Source: Bacillus sp. AFS041924
GTDB taxonomy: Bacteria > Bacillota > Bacilli > Bacillales > Bacillaceae_G
Reading direction: 5' to 3'
NCBI RefSeq assembly: GCF_002577195.1
Contig: NZ_NULG01000045.1
Coordinates: 1 to 61,849, forward strand
DNA length: 61,849 bases
The position numbers and the translations under genes are program-made. The notes beneath the pieces are model-generated. The model worked only from the letters and a program-made list of their open reading frames with translations. It was not told the DNA's origin and searched no databases. The number at the start of each line of letters is the position of its first letter. Positions within the stretch are counted from its first letter, which is position 1. This document shows positions 44,614 through 53,140 of the stretch, one piece after another.

Positions 44614-45708
44614 TTGAATAATATAATAATTGAGCCATGGATTGTCGATGAGCTTATTCACGATGAGTTCTATGTGCCTGAATATATTGAAAAAATTGGG
44701 CTTGAAGTACTGAAGTCTTATGATCTTCAAGTAAATAGCATGCAAGTCATTACAACAAAAGCCGACAAAGGTGGTGCGATTTGGAAAATTGAGACGAACG
44801 ATGGACCAAAAAGCTTTAAGCTTTTACACAGAAGACCTACGAGAAGCATGTTTAGCTTAGGTGCTCAAAAGTATTTAGTTGAAGTGCAACAGGCTAGAGT
44901 TCCAGGCATCGTTCGAACTAGAGACGGTGAAGAGTATGTAGAAGCTGGCGGGAAGTTATGGTTCGTTGCAGAATGGATTGAACAATTGGCGCCAGTTTCG
45001 AAAGATTTAGAAGGTGCTAAGCTACTTTGTAACGCACTTGGAGAGTTTCATCGTTTAAGTAAAGGCTACGTACCACCGATTCAAGCTGAGGTTGCATCAA
45101 GATTGCACAAATGGCCAAAAAGTTATGAAAAAGTATATAACAAAATGAATTGGTTCAGAACAATTGCATTAGCTTATGAGGAAATGCCTGCAAGTCAAGA
45201 TTTATTAAATGTAGTTGATACATTTCAAGAGCAGGCAAGAAAAAGCATGGAAGACTTAAATAATTCAAATTACTTTAATATGGTAAATGAAGGAAACGCA
45301 AGCTGGGGCTTGGTTCATCAGGATTACGGTTGGTCAAATGGTCAAATGGGTCCAAATGGTATGTGGGTCATTGATTTAGATGGAGTTGCGTATGATTTGC
45401 CTATTCGAGATCTTAGAAAACTTATTTCTGGCACAATGTCTGATTTATTCGGTTGGGATGTTACATGGGTAAGGGAAATGATCAACGCATATCACGAAGC
45501 AAATCCAATTTCACCTGAATTATATGAAGTATTAATGATCGATTTTTCAATGCCAAATGAATTTTATAAAAATATTAAAGAAGTGCTTTATGAACCAGAA
45601 CTATTTTTAGGTGAAACTACTAAACAATTAATCCAATCAATCGTTGATCTAGAACAGTCAAAATGGGCAACATTAAATGAGATTCGCAACGACTGGAGTG
45701 GAAAATGA
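44614..45708 (+). CDS. CotS/CotI-family spore coat protein with kinase-like fold
   Basis: A 364-residue protein of the YtaA/CotI/CotS family. Unlike the relative at 36549 it keeps the phosphotransferase motifs HQDYGWSNGQ (Brenner-type loop) and WVIDLDGVAYDLPIRDLRKL, so it may bind or use ATP. Members are spore coat proteins made in the mother cell and often neighbour CotSA-type glycosyltransferases, as here. The start is TTG with AGGAGGG six bases upstream. The last four bases overlap the start of the next gene. Confidence 0.88.
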   Translation: MNNIIIEPWIVDELIHDEFYVPEYIEKIGLEVLKSYDLQVNSMQVITTKADKGGAIWKIETNDGPKSFKLLHRRPTRSMFSLGAQKYLVEVQQARVPGIVRTRDGEEYVEAGGKLWFVAEWIEQLAPVSKDLEGAKLLCNALGEFHRLSKGYVPPIQAEVASRLHKWPKSYEKVYNKMNWFRTIALAYEEMPASQDLLNVVDTFQEQARKSMEDLNNSNYFNMVNEGNASWGLVHQDYGWSNGQMGPNGMWVIDLDGVAYDLPIRDLRKLISGTMSDLFGWDVTWVREMINAYHEANPISPELYEVLMIDFSMPNEFYKNIKEVLYEPELFLGETTKQLIQSIVDLEQSKWATLNEIRNDWSGK

Positions 45709-47300
45709 TGAGAATATTGATGGTTTGTACAGAAAACCTACCAGTACCTCCAGTATTAGGTGGTGCGATCCAGACTTATATAGCAGGTAGTTTACCATAT
45801 TTAAGCAAAGTTCACGATATTACAGTTTTAGGAGTTAATGACCCGTCATTACCAGATTATGAAACGATTGACGGTGTGGATTATGTACGTGTACCTGGTA
45901 AAGTATTAGAACTATATCGTGAAGGTGTAGTCCAATATATCGAAGGGCAGCAATTTGATTTAATCCACATTTTTAACAGACCACGTCTTGTCCTACCAAT
46001 TCGAAAGGTAGCTCCAAATGCAAAAATTACTTTAAGTATGCATAATGATATGTTTAATATTGGGAAAATCGCTGTTGATGAAGCAAATTTAGTTTTAGAA
46101 GAAGTTTCAAGTATTGTTACTGTTAGTGATTATGTTGGGAATGTAATACGTGAGCTATATCCTCAAAGCGCAAATAAAATTAGCACAATCTACTCAGGTG
46201 TTGATTCTGACCGTTTCTTACCTGGTAATGATTCAAAAATGATCAATACGAGAAATACGCTTAGAAAAGAATTTGGTTTAGAAAATAAAACGGTTATTTT
46301 ATTTGCTGGAAGACTTTCAGAAAACAAAGGTGTAGACCGTTTAATTAGAGCATTACCAACACTTTCAAAATCCTTCAAAGATTTAGCTTTAGTCATTGTA
46401 GGAAGCAACTGGTTTAGTCAAAATAATGTTACGGACTATGTTGCCTATATACGTGCGATTTCAAAAAAACAAGATGTACCAATTATTACGACTGGGTTTG
46501 TATCACCTTTTGAAATACAAAACTGGTTTGCTGTAGCCGATTTATTTGTCTGTACTTCATTATGGCAAGAGCCGCTTGCAAGAGTACACTATGAAGCGAT
46601 GGCAGCAGGTCTTCCTATTGTAACAACTGCAAGAGGAGGAAACCCAGAAGTAATTATTCCAGGTGAGAATGGTTTAATTGTAGAAAATCCAGTAGATCCG
46701 GATGAATTCGCTACCAAAATATCAGAAATATTATCAAATAAAACTTTAATGAAGAATATGGGAAGAAAAGGTAGGGAGCTTGCGGTTACCAAGTATTTGT
46801 GGAGCCGTGTTGCAGATGAAATTTTATCAGCATGGAGCAGAACTGAATATGCTTCTTCAATTTCGTCGGAACAATTAGAACAATATGAACCTCAATCATT
46901 ATTTAAAACTGCAGTACAAAATAATCAATTGATTGTGCCTAATACTTCTGAAGAAGCAGAACAAACAACAGAAGAGATAATTGAAGGAATAGAACCTACT
47001 GTCGAAACAAAAGTAATGGAAGAAGTCCTAGTAGAGCGAGCAAAATCTATTCCAGGAGATACAGTAGTAGTAAAAGCTGAGGAGTATATTGTTAATACTA
47101 ATCCAAGAGTATTAAGACGTATTAGAAGACTAACTGATACTGTCGGAAATAATGCAAACACGGTAAATAGTGTAAATACAAATACCGTAAGAAGAGTAGA
47201 AAATAGAACTAACAATCTATCTAATAACGTTAATTCCCAACCAACTCAATTAAAGAGAATTACTAGTGTCACTGAATTATATAGAAACAGAAATCGCTAA
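45705..47300 (+). CDS. CotSA-like family 4 glycosyltransferase with a low-complexity C-terminal tail
   Basis: A 531-residue protein. Residues 1-380 form a GT4 (GT-B) glycosyltransferase: N-terminal ENLPVPPVLGGAIQTYIAGS, acceptor-side STIYSGVDSDRF, donor-binding FAGRLSENKGVDRL and EPLARVHYEAMAAGLPIV. CotSA in B. subtilis has about 377 residues, so the last 150 are extra: an acidic stretch (about 400-455), then a tail rich in Asn, Thr and Arg (NNANTVNSVNTNTVRRVENR). The tail could anchor the enzyme in the coat. The ATG overlaps the cotS-like stop by four bases. It probably adds sugar to a spore-surface polysaccharide. Confidence 0.86.
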   Translation: MMRILMVCTENLPVPPVLGGAIQTYIAGSLPYLSKVHDITVLGVNDPSLPDYETIDGVDYVRVPGKVLELYREGVVQYIEGQQFDLIHIFNRPRLVLPIRKVAPNAKITLSMHNDMFNIGKIAVDEANLVLEEVSSIVTVSDYVGNVIRELYPQSANKISTIYSGVDSDRFLPGNDSKMINTRNTLRKEFGLENKTVILFAGRLSENKGVDRLIRALPTLSKSFKDLALVIVGSNWFSQNNVTDYVAYIRAISKKQDVPIITTGFVSPFEIQNWFAVADLFVCTSLWQEPLARVHYEAMAAGLPIVTTARGGNPEVIIPGENGLIVENPVDPDEFATKISEILSNKTLMKNMGRKGRELAVTKYLWSRVADEILSAWSRTEYASSISSEQLEQYEPQSLFKTAVQNNQLIVPNTSEEAEQTTEEIIEGIEPTVETKVMEEVLVERAKSIPGDTVVVKAEEYIVNTNPRVLRRIRRLTDTVGNNANTVNSVNTNTVRRVENRTNNLSNNVNSQPTQLKRITSVTELYRNRNR

Positions 47301-47333
47301 AAGATCATTTTGAGGGAAATGCCTAAATATAAA

Positions 47334-47376
47334 AGGCTGTCTCATAAGTTTAAATACATTTGAGACAGTTTTTTAT
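47334..47376 (+). terminator. Terminator of the cotS-cotSA operon
   Basis: CTGTCTCA pairs with TGAGACAG and runs into a T tract. Its left arm and loop (TGTCTCATAAGT) match the kynU-operon terminator at 25549. Confidence 0.82.
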
Positions 47377-47409
47377 TTTCATGCATGATTGGTTTTTGAC
47401 GAACACTTT

Positions 47410-47514
47410 GTGAAAGTGGCATAATTAGTGGTGAAAGTGGCTCAATTAGTGCCCAAAGTGGCTAAATTAATGCTCTAACCGGCTTAAATAAAGACTCCAC
47501 TGGATCAAATAAAC
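47410..47514. repeat. 21-bp-period repeat array C (AAAGTGGC family)
   Basis: Five units start at 47410, 47431, 47452, 47473 and 47494, exactly 21 bases apart. The first two share GTGAAAGTGGC and end AATTAGTG; later ones degrade progressively (CCCAAAGTGGCTAAATTAAT, then CTCTAACCGGC). There is no gene in 47301-47732. Confidence 0.75.
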
Positions 47515-47732
47515 GAATACCCCCACAACAATGATTGGATTGGCACATATAATTCTAATTTAGCTGACTAATTTTTATTCCTTGTGGGAGAAGGTCTTCT
47601 AAATAAAGATGAATGCAAAAAAAAGCTAGTTTTTAAGTCATAATCTTTCTAAACATAATAGGTATATATGGTGACAAGTCCTCCTTAATTTACATATAAA
47701 GTAGAATGAAACAAAGTTTGGAGGCAAGAATA

Positions 47733-48638
47733 ATGAAAATCCGCAAGGCTATTATTCCCGCTGCCGGTCTCGGTACTCGTTTTTTGCCGGCAACGAAAGC
47801 ACTGCCAAAGGAAATGTTACCTATAGTTGATAAACCAACTATTCAATATATTGTTGAAGAAGCTGTAGCTTCTGGAATTGAAGAAATCATTATTATTAGT
47901 GGTAGAGGTAAGAGAGCAATCGAGGACCATTTTGATAAATCATATGAATTAGAGGAATCATTATCTCGAAAAAACAAGTTAACGGTATTGGAAGAGATGC
48001 AGAAAATATCCAATATGGTGAAAATCTTTTATGTTCGTCAGAAGGAACCAAAAGGTTTAGGCGATGCAATATTATGTGCTAAAAGTTTTATAGGAAATGA
48101 ACCGTTTGCAGTTTTGCTAGGAGATGACATCGTTATGTCCACAACCCCTTGCTTACAGCAAATTATTAATGTTTACGAAAAACATAATGCACCAGTTATA
48201 GCTGTACAAAGTGTTCCTGATCAAGAAGTAAGTAAATATGGCGTTATTAAACCTACAGAAAGTACTTATCATACAAATTTATTTCAAGTTGATTGTCTTG
48301 TAGAAAAACCAAAATTAGAGGATGCCCCTTCGAATTATGCAATTATGGGACGGTACATTCTTACTCCGGAGATTTTTGATATTTTATCAACACTTTCTGT
48401 TGGACAAGGATGTGAATTGCAATTAACTGATGCGATTAATGAATTAAATAAAGACCAGTCTGTACTTGCGTTTAATTTCGAGGGGAAACGATATGATATT
48501 GGAAATAAAATTGGATTCATAATGGCTACGATTGACTTTGCAATCAATAGAGAAGATATAAAAAATGAAGTGATTGCTTTTTTAAATGAGGTCATAGCAG
48601 ATGATACTCCAAATATAAAGAATCAGGAAGTGGATTAA
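47733..48638 (+). CDS. gtaB: UTP-glucose-1-phosphate uridylyltransferase
   Basis: About 301 residues, the usual length of GalU/GtaB. The nucleotide-binding loop IPAAGLGTRFLPATKALPKE (residues 6-25) and later GLGDAILCAKSF and LGDDIV are diagnostic. It makes UDP-glucose from UTP and glucose-1-phosphate. GGAGG lies eight bases before the ATG at 47733, so I reject the longer frame from 47706. It is followed after one base by ugd, which uses its product. Bacillaceae often have several galU/gtaB copies; this one looks dedicated to polysaccharide synthesis. Confidence 0.93.
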   Translation: MKIRKAIIPAAGLGTRFLPATKALPKEMLPIVDKPTIQYIVEEAVASGIEEIIIISGRGKRAIEDHFDKSYELEESLSRKNKLTVLEEMQKISNMVKIFYVRQKEPKGLGDAILCAKSFIGNEPFAVLLGDDIVMSTTPCLQQIINVYEKHNAPVIAVQSVPDQEVSKYGVIKPTESTYHTNLFQVDCLVEKPKLEDAPSNYAIMGRYILTPEIFDILSTLSVGQGCELQLTDAINELNKDQSVLAFNFEGKRYDIGNKIGFIMATIDFAINREDIKNEVIAFLNEVIADDTPNIKNQEVD

Positions 48639-48639
48639 C

Positions 48640-49950
48640 TTGAAAATTTCAATATTAGGTACGGGCTATGTAGGTTTAACAACAGGAGTCTGTTTAGCAG
48701 AGATTGGTCACTCAGTTACTTGTATTGATATAAATGAACTTAAAATCAATAATTTAAATGCCGGTATTTCTCCAATATATGAACCGGGAATAGAAGTATT
48801 AATAACTAGAAATATTAAGTTAGGAAAATTATTTTTCACAACATCATATGATAAAGGTTTAGAAGATGCTCAAGTTATTATTATTGCAGTAGGAACTCCT
48901 CAAGGGGAAGATGGTGCAGCTGATTTATCCTATCTTGAAGGTGCAGCAATTGATATTGCAAAGAATATTAATAAAGATGTCATTGTTGCTATAAAAAGTA
49001 CAGTACCTGTTGGAACGAATGAAAACGTAAAGGAAATTATTCAACAACATTGTAGGAAAGATATTGTCGTTGATGTCGTCTCAAATCCGGAGTTTCTTAG
49101 ACAAGGCTCTGCAATTAAAGATACGATGGAAGCGGATCGAATTATTATAGGTAGCAGTAATCAAGAGTCTGCTAGAATTGTTGAAGAAATGTATAAACCA
49201 TTAAATGTACCAATTTTAATTACTAGTATTCGAAGTGCAGAAATGATTAAATATGCGTCTAATGCATTTTTAGCAAGTAAAATAAGTTATATAAATGAAA
49301 TAGCAAACCTTTGTGAAGCACTCGGTGCAAATGTTGAAGATGTAGCAAAAGGGATGGGGAAAGATAAACGGATCGGTGAAGCATTTTTATATGCAGGGAT
49401 TGGTTATGGTGGTTCCTGTTTCCCAAAAGATGTTAAAGCATTATTGCACACAGCTCAGTTAAATGGGGTTGAATTTGGATTTTTAAAAGAAATTATTTCA
49501 ATAAATAAATTTCAACACGAATTGCTTGTAAAGAAAGCTATTGAACGATTTGGTCAATTAGCAGGGAAAAAGATAGCGTGTTTAGGCTTATCTTTTAAAC
49601 CAGATACAGACGATATGAGAGAAGCACCATCTATTAAAATTGTAAATTCTTTAATAAAATTAGGTGCAGAAGTAATGGCATATGACCCTGTTGCAATTGA
49701 AAATGCAAAAAATATTCTAGGTAGTAACATTGCGTACGCAAGCTCAATAAATGAATGTGTGACCAATGCAGATGCAATTTTTATTGTTACAGAGTGGAGA
49801 GAATTTAGAGAACTTGAATTACCTAGCATACTAACTAAAATGAAGAATCCAATCATTTTTGACGGAAGAAACTGTATAATGGAAGATCGAATAAGAGAAT
49901 GTGAGAAAATAGAATATTATCCAGTTGGTAAACCGTCCATCATTCGTTAA
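48640..49950 (+). CDS. ugd: UDP-glucose 6-dehydrogenase
   Basis: A 436-residue enzyme that oxidises UDP-glucose to UDP-glucuronate with NAD (TuaD/Ugd family). NAD motif ILGTGYVGLTTG (3-14), SNPEFLRQGSAIKD near residue 148, catalytic Cys260 in GYGGSCFPKD, and LGLSFKPDTDDMREAPS near residue 312 are all present. The start is TTG, preceded by AGGAAGTGG inside the end of gtaB. The two genes form a short operon that supplies UDP-glucuronate; the epimerase at 43350 can convert it into UDP-galacturonate. Confidence 0.94.
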   Translation: MKISILGTGYVGLTTGVCLAEIGHSVTCIDINELKINNLNAGISPIYEPGIEVLITRNIKLGKLFFTTSYDKGLEDAQVIIIAVGTPQGEDGAADLSYLEGAAIDIAKNINKDVIVAIKSTVPVGTNENVKEIIQQHCRKDIVVDVVSNPEFLRQGSAIKDTMEADRIIIGSSNQESARIVEEMYKPLNVPILITSIRSAEMIKYASNAFLASKISYINEIANLCEALGANVEDVAKGMGKDKRIGEAFLYAGIGYGGSCFPKDVKALLHTAQLNGVEFGFLKEIISINKFQHELLVKKAIERFGQLAGKKIACLGLSFKPDTDDMREAPSIKIVNSLIKLGAEVMAYDPVAIENAKNILGSNIAYASSINECVTNADAIFIVTEWREFRELELPSILTKMKNPIIFDGRNCIMEDRIRECEKIEYYPVGKPSIIR

Positions 49951-49956
49951 TAATGA

Positions 49957-49990
49957 GAAAAAACGACTTCTAAAATGAAGTCGTTTTTTC
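49957..49990. terminator. Bidirectional terminator after ugd
   Basis: AAAAAACGACTTC pairs with GAAGTCGTTTTTT. It serves ugd and the leftward HipA-like gene. Confidence 0.9.
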
Positions 49991-49993
49991 ATG

Positions 49994-50776
49994 CTAATCT
50001 TTTTGTTCATGTAAAGGACGGTAAATCGTTTTTACGAATTTATGTTTAAGGTATGGAAGTATTTTTTTTCTTCGATTTACCAATCTGCCAACAATTGCCT
50101 TTTTGTCATCCTTTGATAGTAACCAATCATCAGGTGTTAATTCTACAATTTCTTCCATTAGGAGGACTGGGAACCTTTGGATGATCTCCAGTTGTTCATT
50201 AAATTTTTCTTCACTTTCTATAAATAGGGACATGAATTGATGTGTTGCACTTTTCATTATTTTTTGAGGCAAAGTTTCTAACTCTGTAACTAACCAACTG
50301 TAAGAACCAAATGCTTCAGCATGGTCAATAATCCAAAGCTTAAATTGATCCAAGGATTCTTCACGTAATAAAATATTTTTTCGAGTACGGTCTCCATTGC
50401 ACAGCCAGTAGTCAAATAAAATGATGCCAGCTAATTGATCTTTATTTACTATACTTGGAACTGTTGAAACTTGATGACCATTTAAAGTTTCAGGTACATA
50501 TAAAGAAGCAAACTGAAACCTTGAGAGTTGAATTTCTTCTAGCTCTAAATCTGGAATTGTTCTTGAGAATTCTTCAGGTATCGAAACGATTTGAGCGTAA
50601 GGAACAGGTAAATCTAAAAATCTAGCAATACAGTAGGCAACCCATTCGTTTGGTAAAGTTTTCTCAAATCCTGAACGAAAATATTTTACAACATAATCTC
50701 TACCATCACTAAAGGTAATTAAATGTGCATTTGATTTTCCTTCTAGTTTTTTTATATAAGAAATAGGTTCAATCAT
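49994..50776 (-). CDS. HipA-like kinase-fold protein
   Basis: A 260-residue protein resembling the small HipA-like kinases found in Bacillus (without antitoxin or the full HipA N-terminal domain). Visible motifs are FSDGRDYVVKYF near residue 22 (nucleotide-binding lysine), DYWLCNGDRTRKNILL near residue 125 (catalytic-loop-like, with Asp and Asn) and WIIDHAEAFG near residue 150 (metal-binding Asp). It overlaps the glycosyltransferase upstream by eight bases, so the two are co-translated. No toxin-antitoxin partner is visible. It may be another spore- or polysaccharide-related kinase-like protein; this is inference. Confidence 0.75.
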   Translation of the reverse strand: MIEPISYIKKLEGKSNAHLITFSDGRDYVVKYFRSGFEKTLPNEWVAYCIARFLDLPVPYAQIVSIPEEFSRTIPDLELEEIQLSRFQFASLYVPETLNGHQVSTVPSIVNKDQLAGIILFDYWLCNGDRTRKNILLREESLDQFKLWIIDHAEAFGSYSWLVTELETLPQKIMKSATHQFMSLFIESEEKFNEQLEIIQRFPVLLMEEIVELTPDDWLLSKDDKKAIVGRLVNRRKKILPYLKHKFVKTIYRPLHEQKD

Positions 50777-51878
50777 TTTGAATCACATCACTAATTTTAT
50801 TTTCACCAAATTTTAAAAGGTACTCTCGATAAATATCGGCTACTTTTTGAATCGCAAAATTTTGTTCAACATGCTTTACGGCATTTTGTGAAAGCTTTTG
50901 ATGAAGTGTATGATTATCAACAATTTGATAAATCATCTTTACGGCATCTTGTACATCATGCCCGCGGAAAAGCAAACCTGTCTCACCTTGAAGAACAATT
51001 TCCGAAATAGGCATTATATTAGAAGCAACAACAGGGACCCCACATGCCATCGATTCGATAAAAGTATTACCAAATGACTCTACTTTTGTAGTAGCGATTG
51101 TGCAACCACCTGATTGACGTACTTTTGCGTATACATGGGGCATTTGTTGATAAGGGATAACTGGAAACCATTTGATAATATCAGTTAGACCCTCTTCCTT
51201 CCAGGTTAATGCAAAGTCTTCTCGCTGCACACTTTGTGCACCTCCAATTAACCATATTTCAATATCTGAACGTTCACTTTTTATCCTCTTTGCAACTTCG
51301 ATTAACATTGGCCAGTTTTTTCGTTTATCGACCCGACCAATACAGCACACTATTTTCTTATTGCTCGGAAGAATTGGATTATTTGCATATGCGATTTCTT
51401 CTTGAGCTAATGGATGGAAAAATGTGGTGTCAACACCATTGTAGATTACTTTAATGGGGATATTATCTGTTAGGATGGAGACTAATCTCTTTTGATAATT
51501 CGATGGTACGACAATCGAAACAGGTTCAATTAATCTGAATTTCTTTAAATGTGGCTGTAGTTTAATTAGCTCTGGCGTTCGTGCTTCTACAATAACTGGA
51601 CCTTTATAATTAGCTTTCTGTAACCACTTATATGCTGCTCCTGTATCGACCACAATGATTGCATCATAGGCATTATTTTTAATGATCCCAATGATTTCGT
51701 TTTCATCTTTTGTTAAATAGACAGGTGCAATATCTTCCATTATGTGTAATCCACCATGATCAGTTGTATATAGAAACTCAGTATGAATTCCAAACTTTTT
51801 AAAGTAAATTGAACGATTCCTCCAGCCAGCATTAACTCCACCAACTGTTAAGAGACGCCATATGATTAAAACTTTCAA
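50769..51878 (-). CDS. Family 4 glycosyltransferase
   Basis: A 369-residue GT-B protein. The N-terminal domain starts IIWRLLTVGGVNAGWRNRSI; the donor domain shows VVCCIGRVDKRKNWPMLIEV and TTKVESFGNTFIESMACGVP, with the GT4 E-x7-E pair. It transfers a sugar from a nucleotide-activated donor. The start is TTG with GGAGGGGG seven bases upstream. It overlaps the HipA-like gene and lies beside gtaB-ugd, so a role in the same cell- or spore-surface polysaccharide is plausible. Confidence 0.86.
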   Translation of the reverse strand: MKVLIIWRLLTVGGVNAGWRNRSIYFKKFGIHTEFLYTTDHGGLHIMEDIAPVYLTKDENEIIGIIKNNAYDAIIVVDTGAAYKWLQKANYKGPVIVEARTPELIKLQPHLKKFRLIEPVSIVVPSNYQKRLVSILTDNIPIKVIYNGVDTTFFHPLAQEEIAYANNPILPSNKKIVCCIGRVDKRKNWPMLIEVAKRIKSERSDIEIWLIGGAQSVQREDFALTWKEEGLTDIIKWFPVIPYQQMPHVYAKVRQSGGCTIATTKVESFGNTFIESMACGVPVVASNIMPISEIVLQGETGLLFRGHDVQDAVKMIYQIVDNHTLHQKLSQNAVKHVEQNFAIQKVADIYREYLLKFGENKISDVIQND

Positions 51879-52262
51879 ACTTTCCCCCTCCTTGGAATTA
51901 GGGTATACAAATAAAGTTTATATCCTTTTTGCGAAAACTATTGTATACACATTTATGGCTTTCGACTGGATTCAACTTATGAATAGTAGTCCTATTTTAG
52001 TTAATTCAATTTAAGGTAAATTGTAAGGGCAATTAACTAATTACTACAAATATTTTACGGGCAAGAAGGAAAGGAAATGCAAGAAATATAGGGGACAAAT
52101 AGGAAATTTTTTAAAAATATTTATACTATCTTTTCGTGATCATTTACCGCTACTTTTTCTTGCCCCGACTTTATGGTTATGTTAATGTAGAAAAAAGAAG
52201 TATTAACTGCAACTTTAAATTAATTTGAAGTATAAACTTCATCATTGGAAGGATTAAAAATT
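51879..52262. other. Divergent intergenic region before the RpiR operon
   Basis: It contains GTATAC palindromes near 51902 and 51943 and the inverted repeat at 52226-52241. No gene was found. Confidence 0.4.
52226..52241 (+). promoter_or_regulatory. Candidate operator of the RpiR regulator
   Basis: TGAAGT-ATAA-ACTTCA is a 16-base inverted repeat that ends 21 bases before the regulator's start codon, in the 5' leader, a position suited to autoregulation. Confidence 0.45.
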
Positions 52263-53117
52263 ATGGAACGACATAGTTTTAAATTATTAGTAAAAGAAAG
52301 GTTTTCGCAATTATCACCAGGGCAAAAAAAAGTAGCAACGTATATGATTGAAAATTTAGAGGAGTGTGCATTTAAAACAGCTTTTCAAATTGGAAAAAAA
52401 GCTGAGGTAAGTGAAACAACGGTCATTCGTCTTTCATATGCACTCGAATTTGAAGGTTTCAGTGATATGCAGTTAAGTGTTCAAAATGAGTTTCTTCATT
52501 TAAATAAAGCAAATTATATGAAAGAAAAAAAAGAGATAGATCATGTAGAAGGTCAAAATACTTTTACTAAAATTATCGAAAATGAAGTGAATATTTTAAG
52601 AAACTTATTACAGCCTTCGAATATTGAGGAAATTTCTAAGGCTATTGATGCGATTATAGGTGCTGATCAAGTGCTAATCGTAGGTCATCGTGTATCACAT
52701 ATAGCTGCAGATTGGTTTGCAAATACGTTAAGTTCGATTAGAGGTAACGTAATGTATTGTTCTCCAGCAGGAGACTTTTATGAGAAATTTTGTAATTTAA
52801 CAGATCAGTCTGTTGTTGTTGCATTTTCTTTTCCTAGATATGCTAAGGAAACTTTGACAATTGCAGAGTGCACGAAAGAGAATGGTGTAAGTTTAATATC
52901 AGTTACAGACAGATTATTATCACCAATCGGTCGAATTGCAGATATTGTTCTAACAACAGAAGAAAATGTAGAAAGTGGATCGAATTCTATAGCGTCTGTT
53001 ATTAGTCTATTAAATTTAGTGGTTGCTGGTTTATATGAAAAAAATCAGAAAAGAATACAAATTTATCAACAAAAATTAGAAAAAATTTATTCAACCTACG
53101 AAGTGTTTATCGAGTAG
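52263..53117 (+). CDS. MurR/RpiR-family regulator
   Basis: About 284 residues. The N-terminal domain (RFSQLSPGQKKVATYMIENL, then KKAEVSETTVIRLSYALEFE) is the RpiR helix-turn-helix; residues about 120-260 form a SIS domain (ADQVLIVGHRVSHIAADWFA), which usually binds a phosphosugar. GGAAGGA lies nine bases before the ATG at 52263; the earlier TTG at 52245 is inside the ribosome site region. It is the first gene of an operon that handles N-acyl amino acids rather than sugars, so its ligand is not obvious. It probably controls the downstream genes. Confidence 0.9.
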   Translation: MERHSFKLLVKERFSQLSPGQKKVATYMIENLEECAFKTAFQIGKKAEVSETTVIRLSYALEFEGFSDMQLSVQNEFLHLNKANYMKEKKEIDHVEGQNTFTKIIENEVNILRNLLQPSNIEEISKAIDAIIGADQVLIVGHRVSHIAADWFANTLSSIRGNVMYCSPAGDFYEKFCNLTDQSVVVAFSFPRYAKETLTIAECTKENGVSLISVTDRLLSPIGRIADIVLTTEENVESGSNSIASVISLLNLVVAGLYEKNQKRIQIYQQKLEKIYSTYEVFIE

Positions 53118-53140
53118 AAATACAGTTAGGAGGCAATCTT

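Noticed and set aside
46925-47215. 96-codon minus-strand frame opposite the CotSA-like tail
   Set aside because: It is produced by the repetitive tail codons of the real gene; no ribosome site is seen.
47410-47514. Heptapeptide-coding repeat (21 bases is seven codons)
   Set aside because: All 21-base arrays contain stop codons in every frame I read, so they are not coding.
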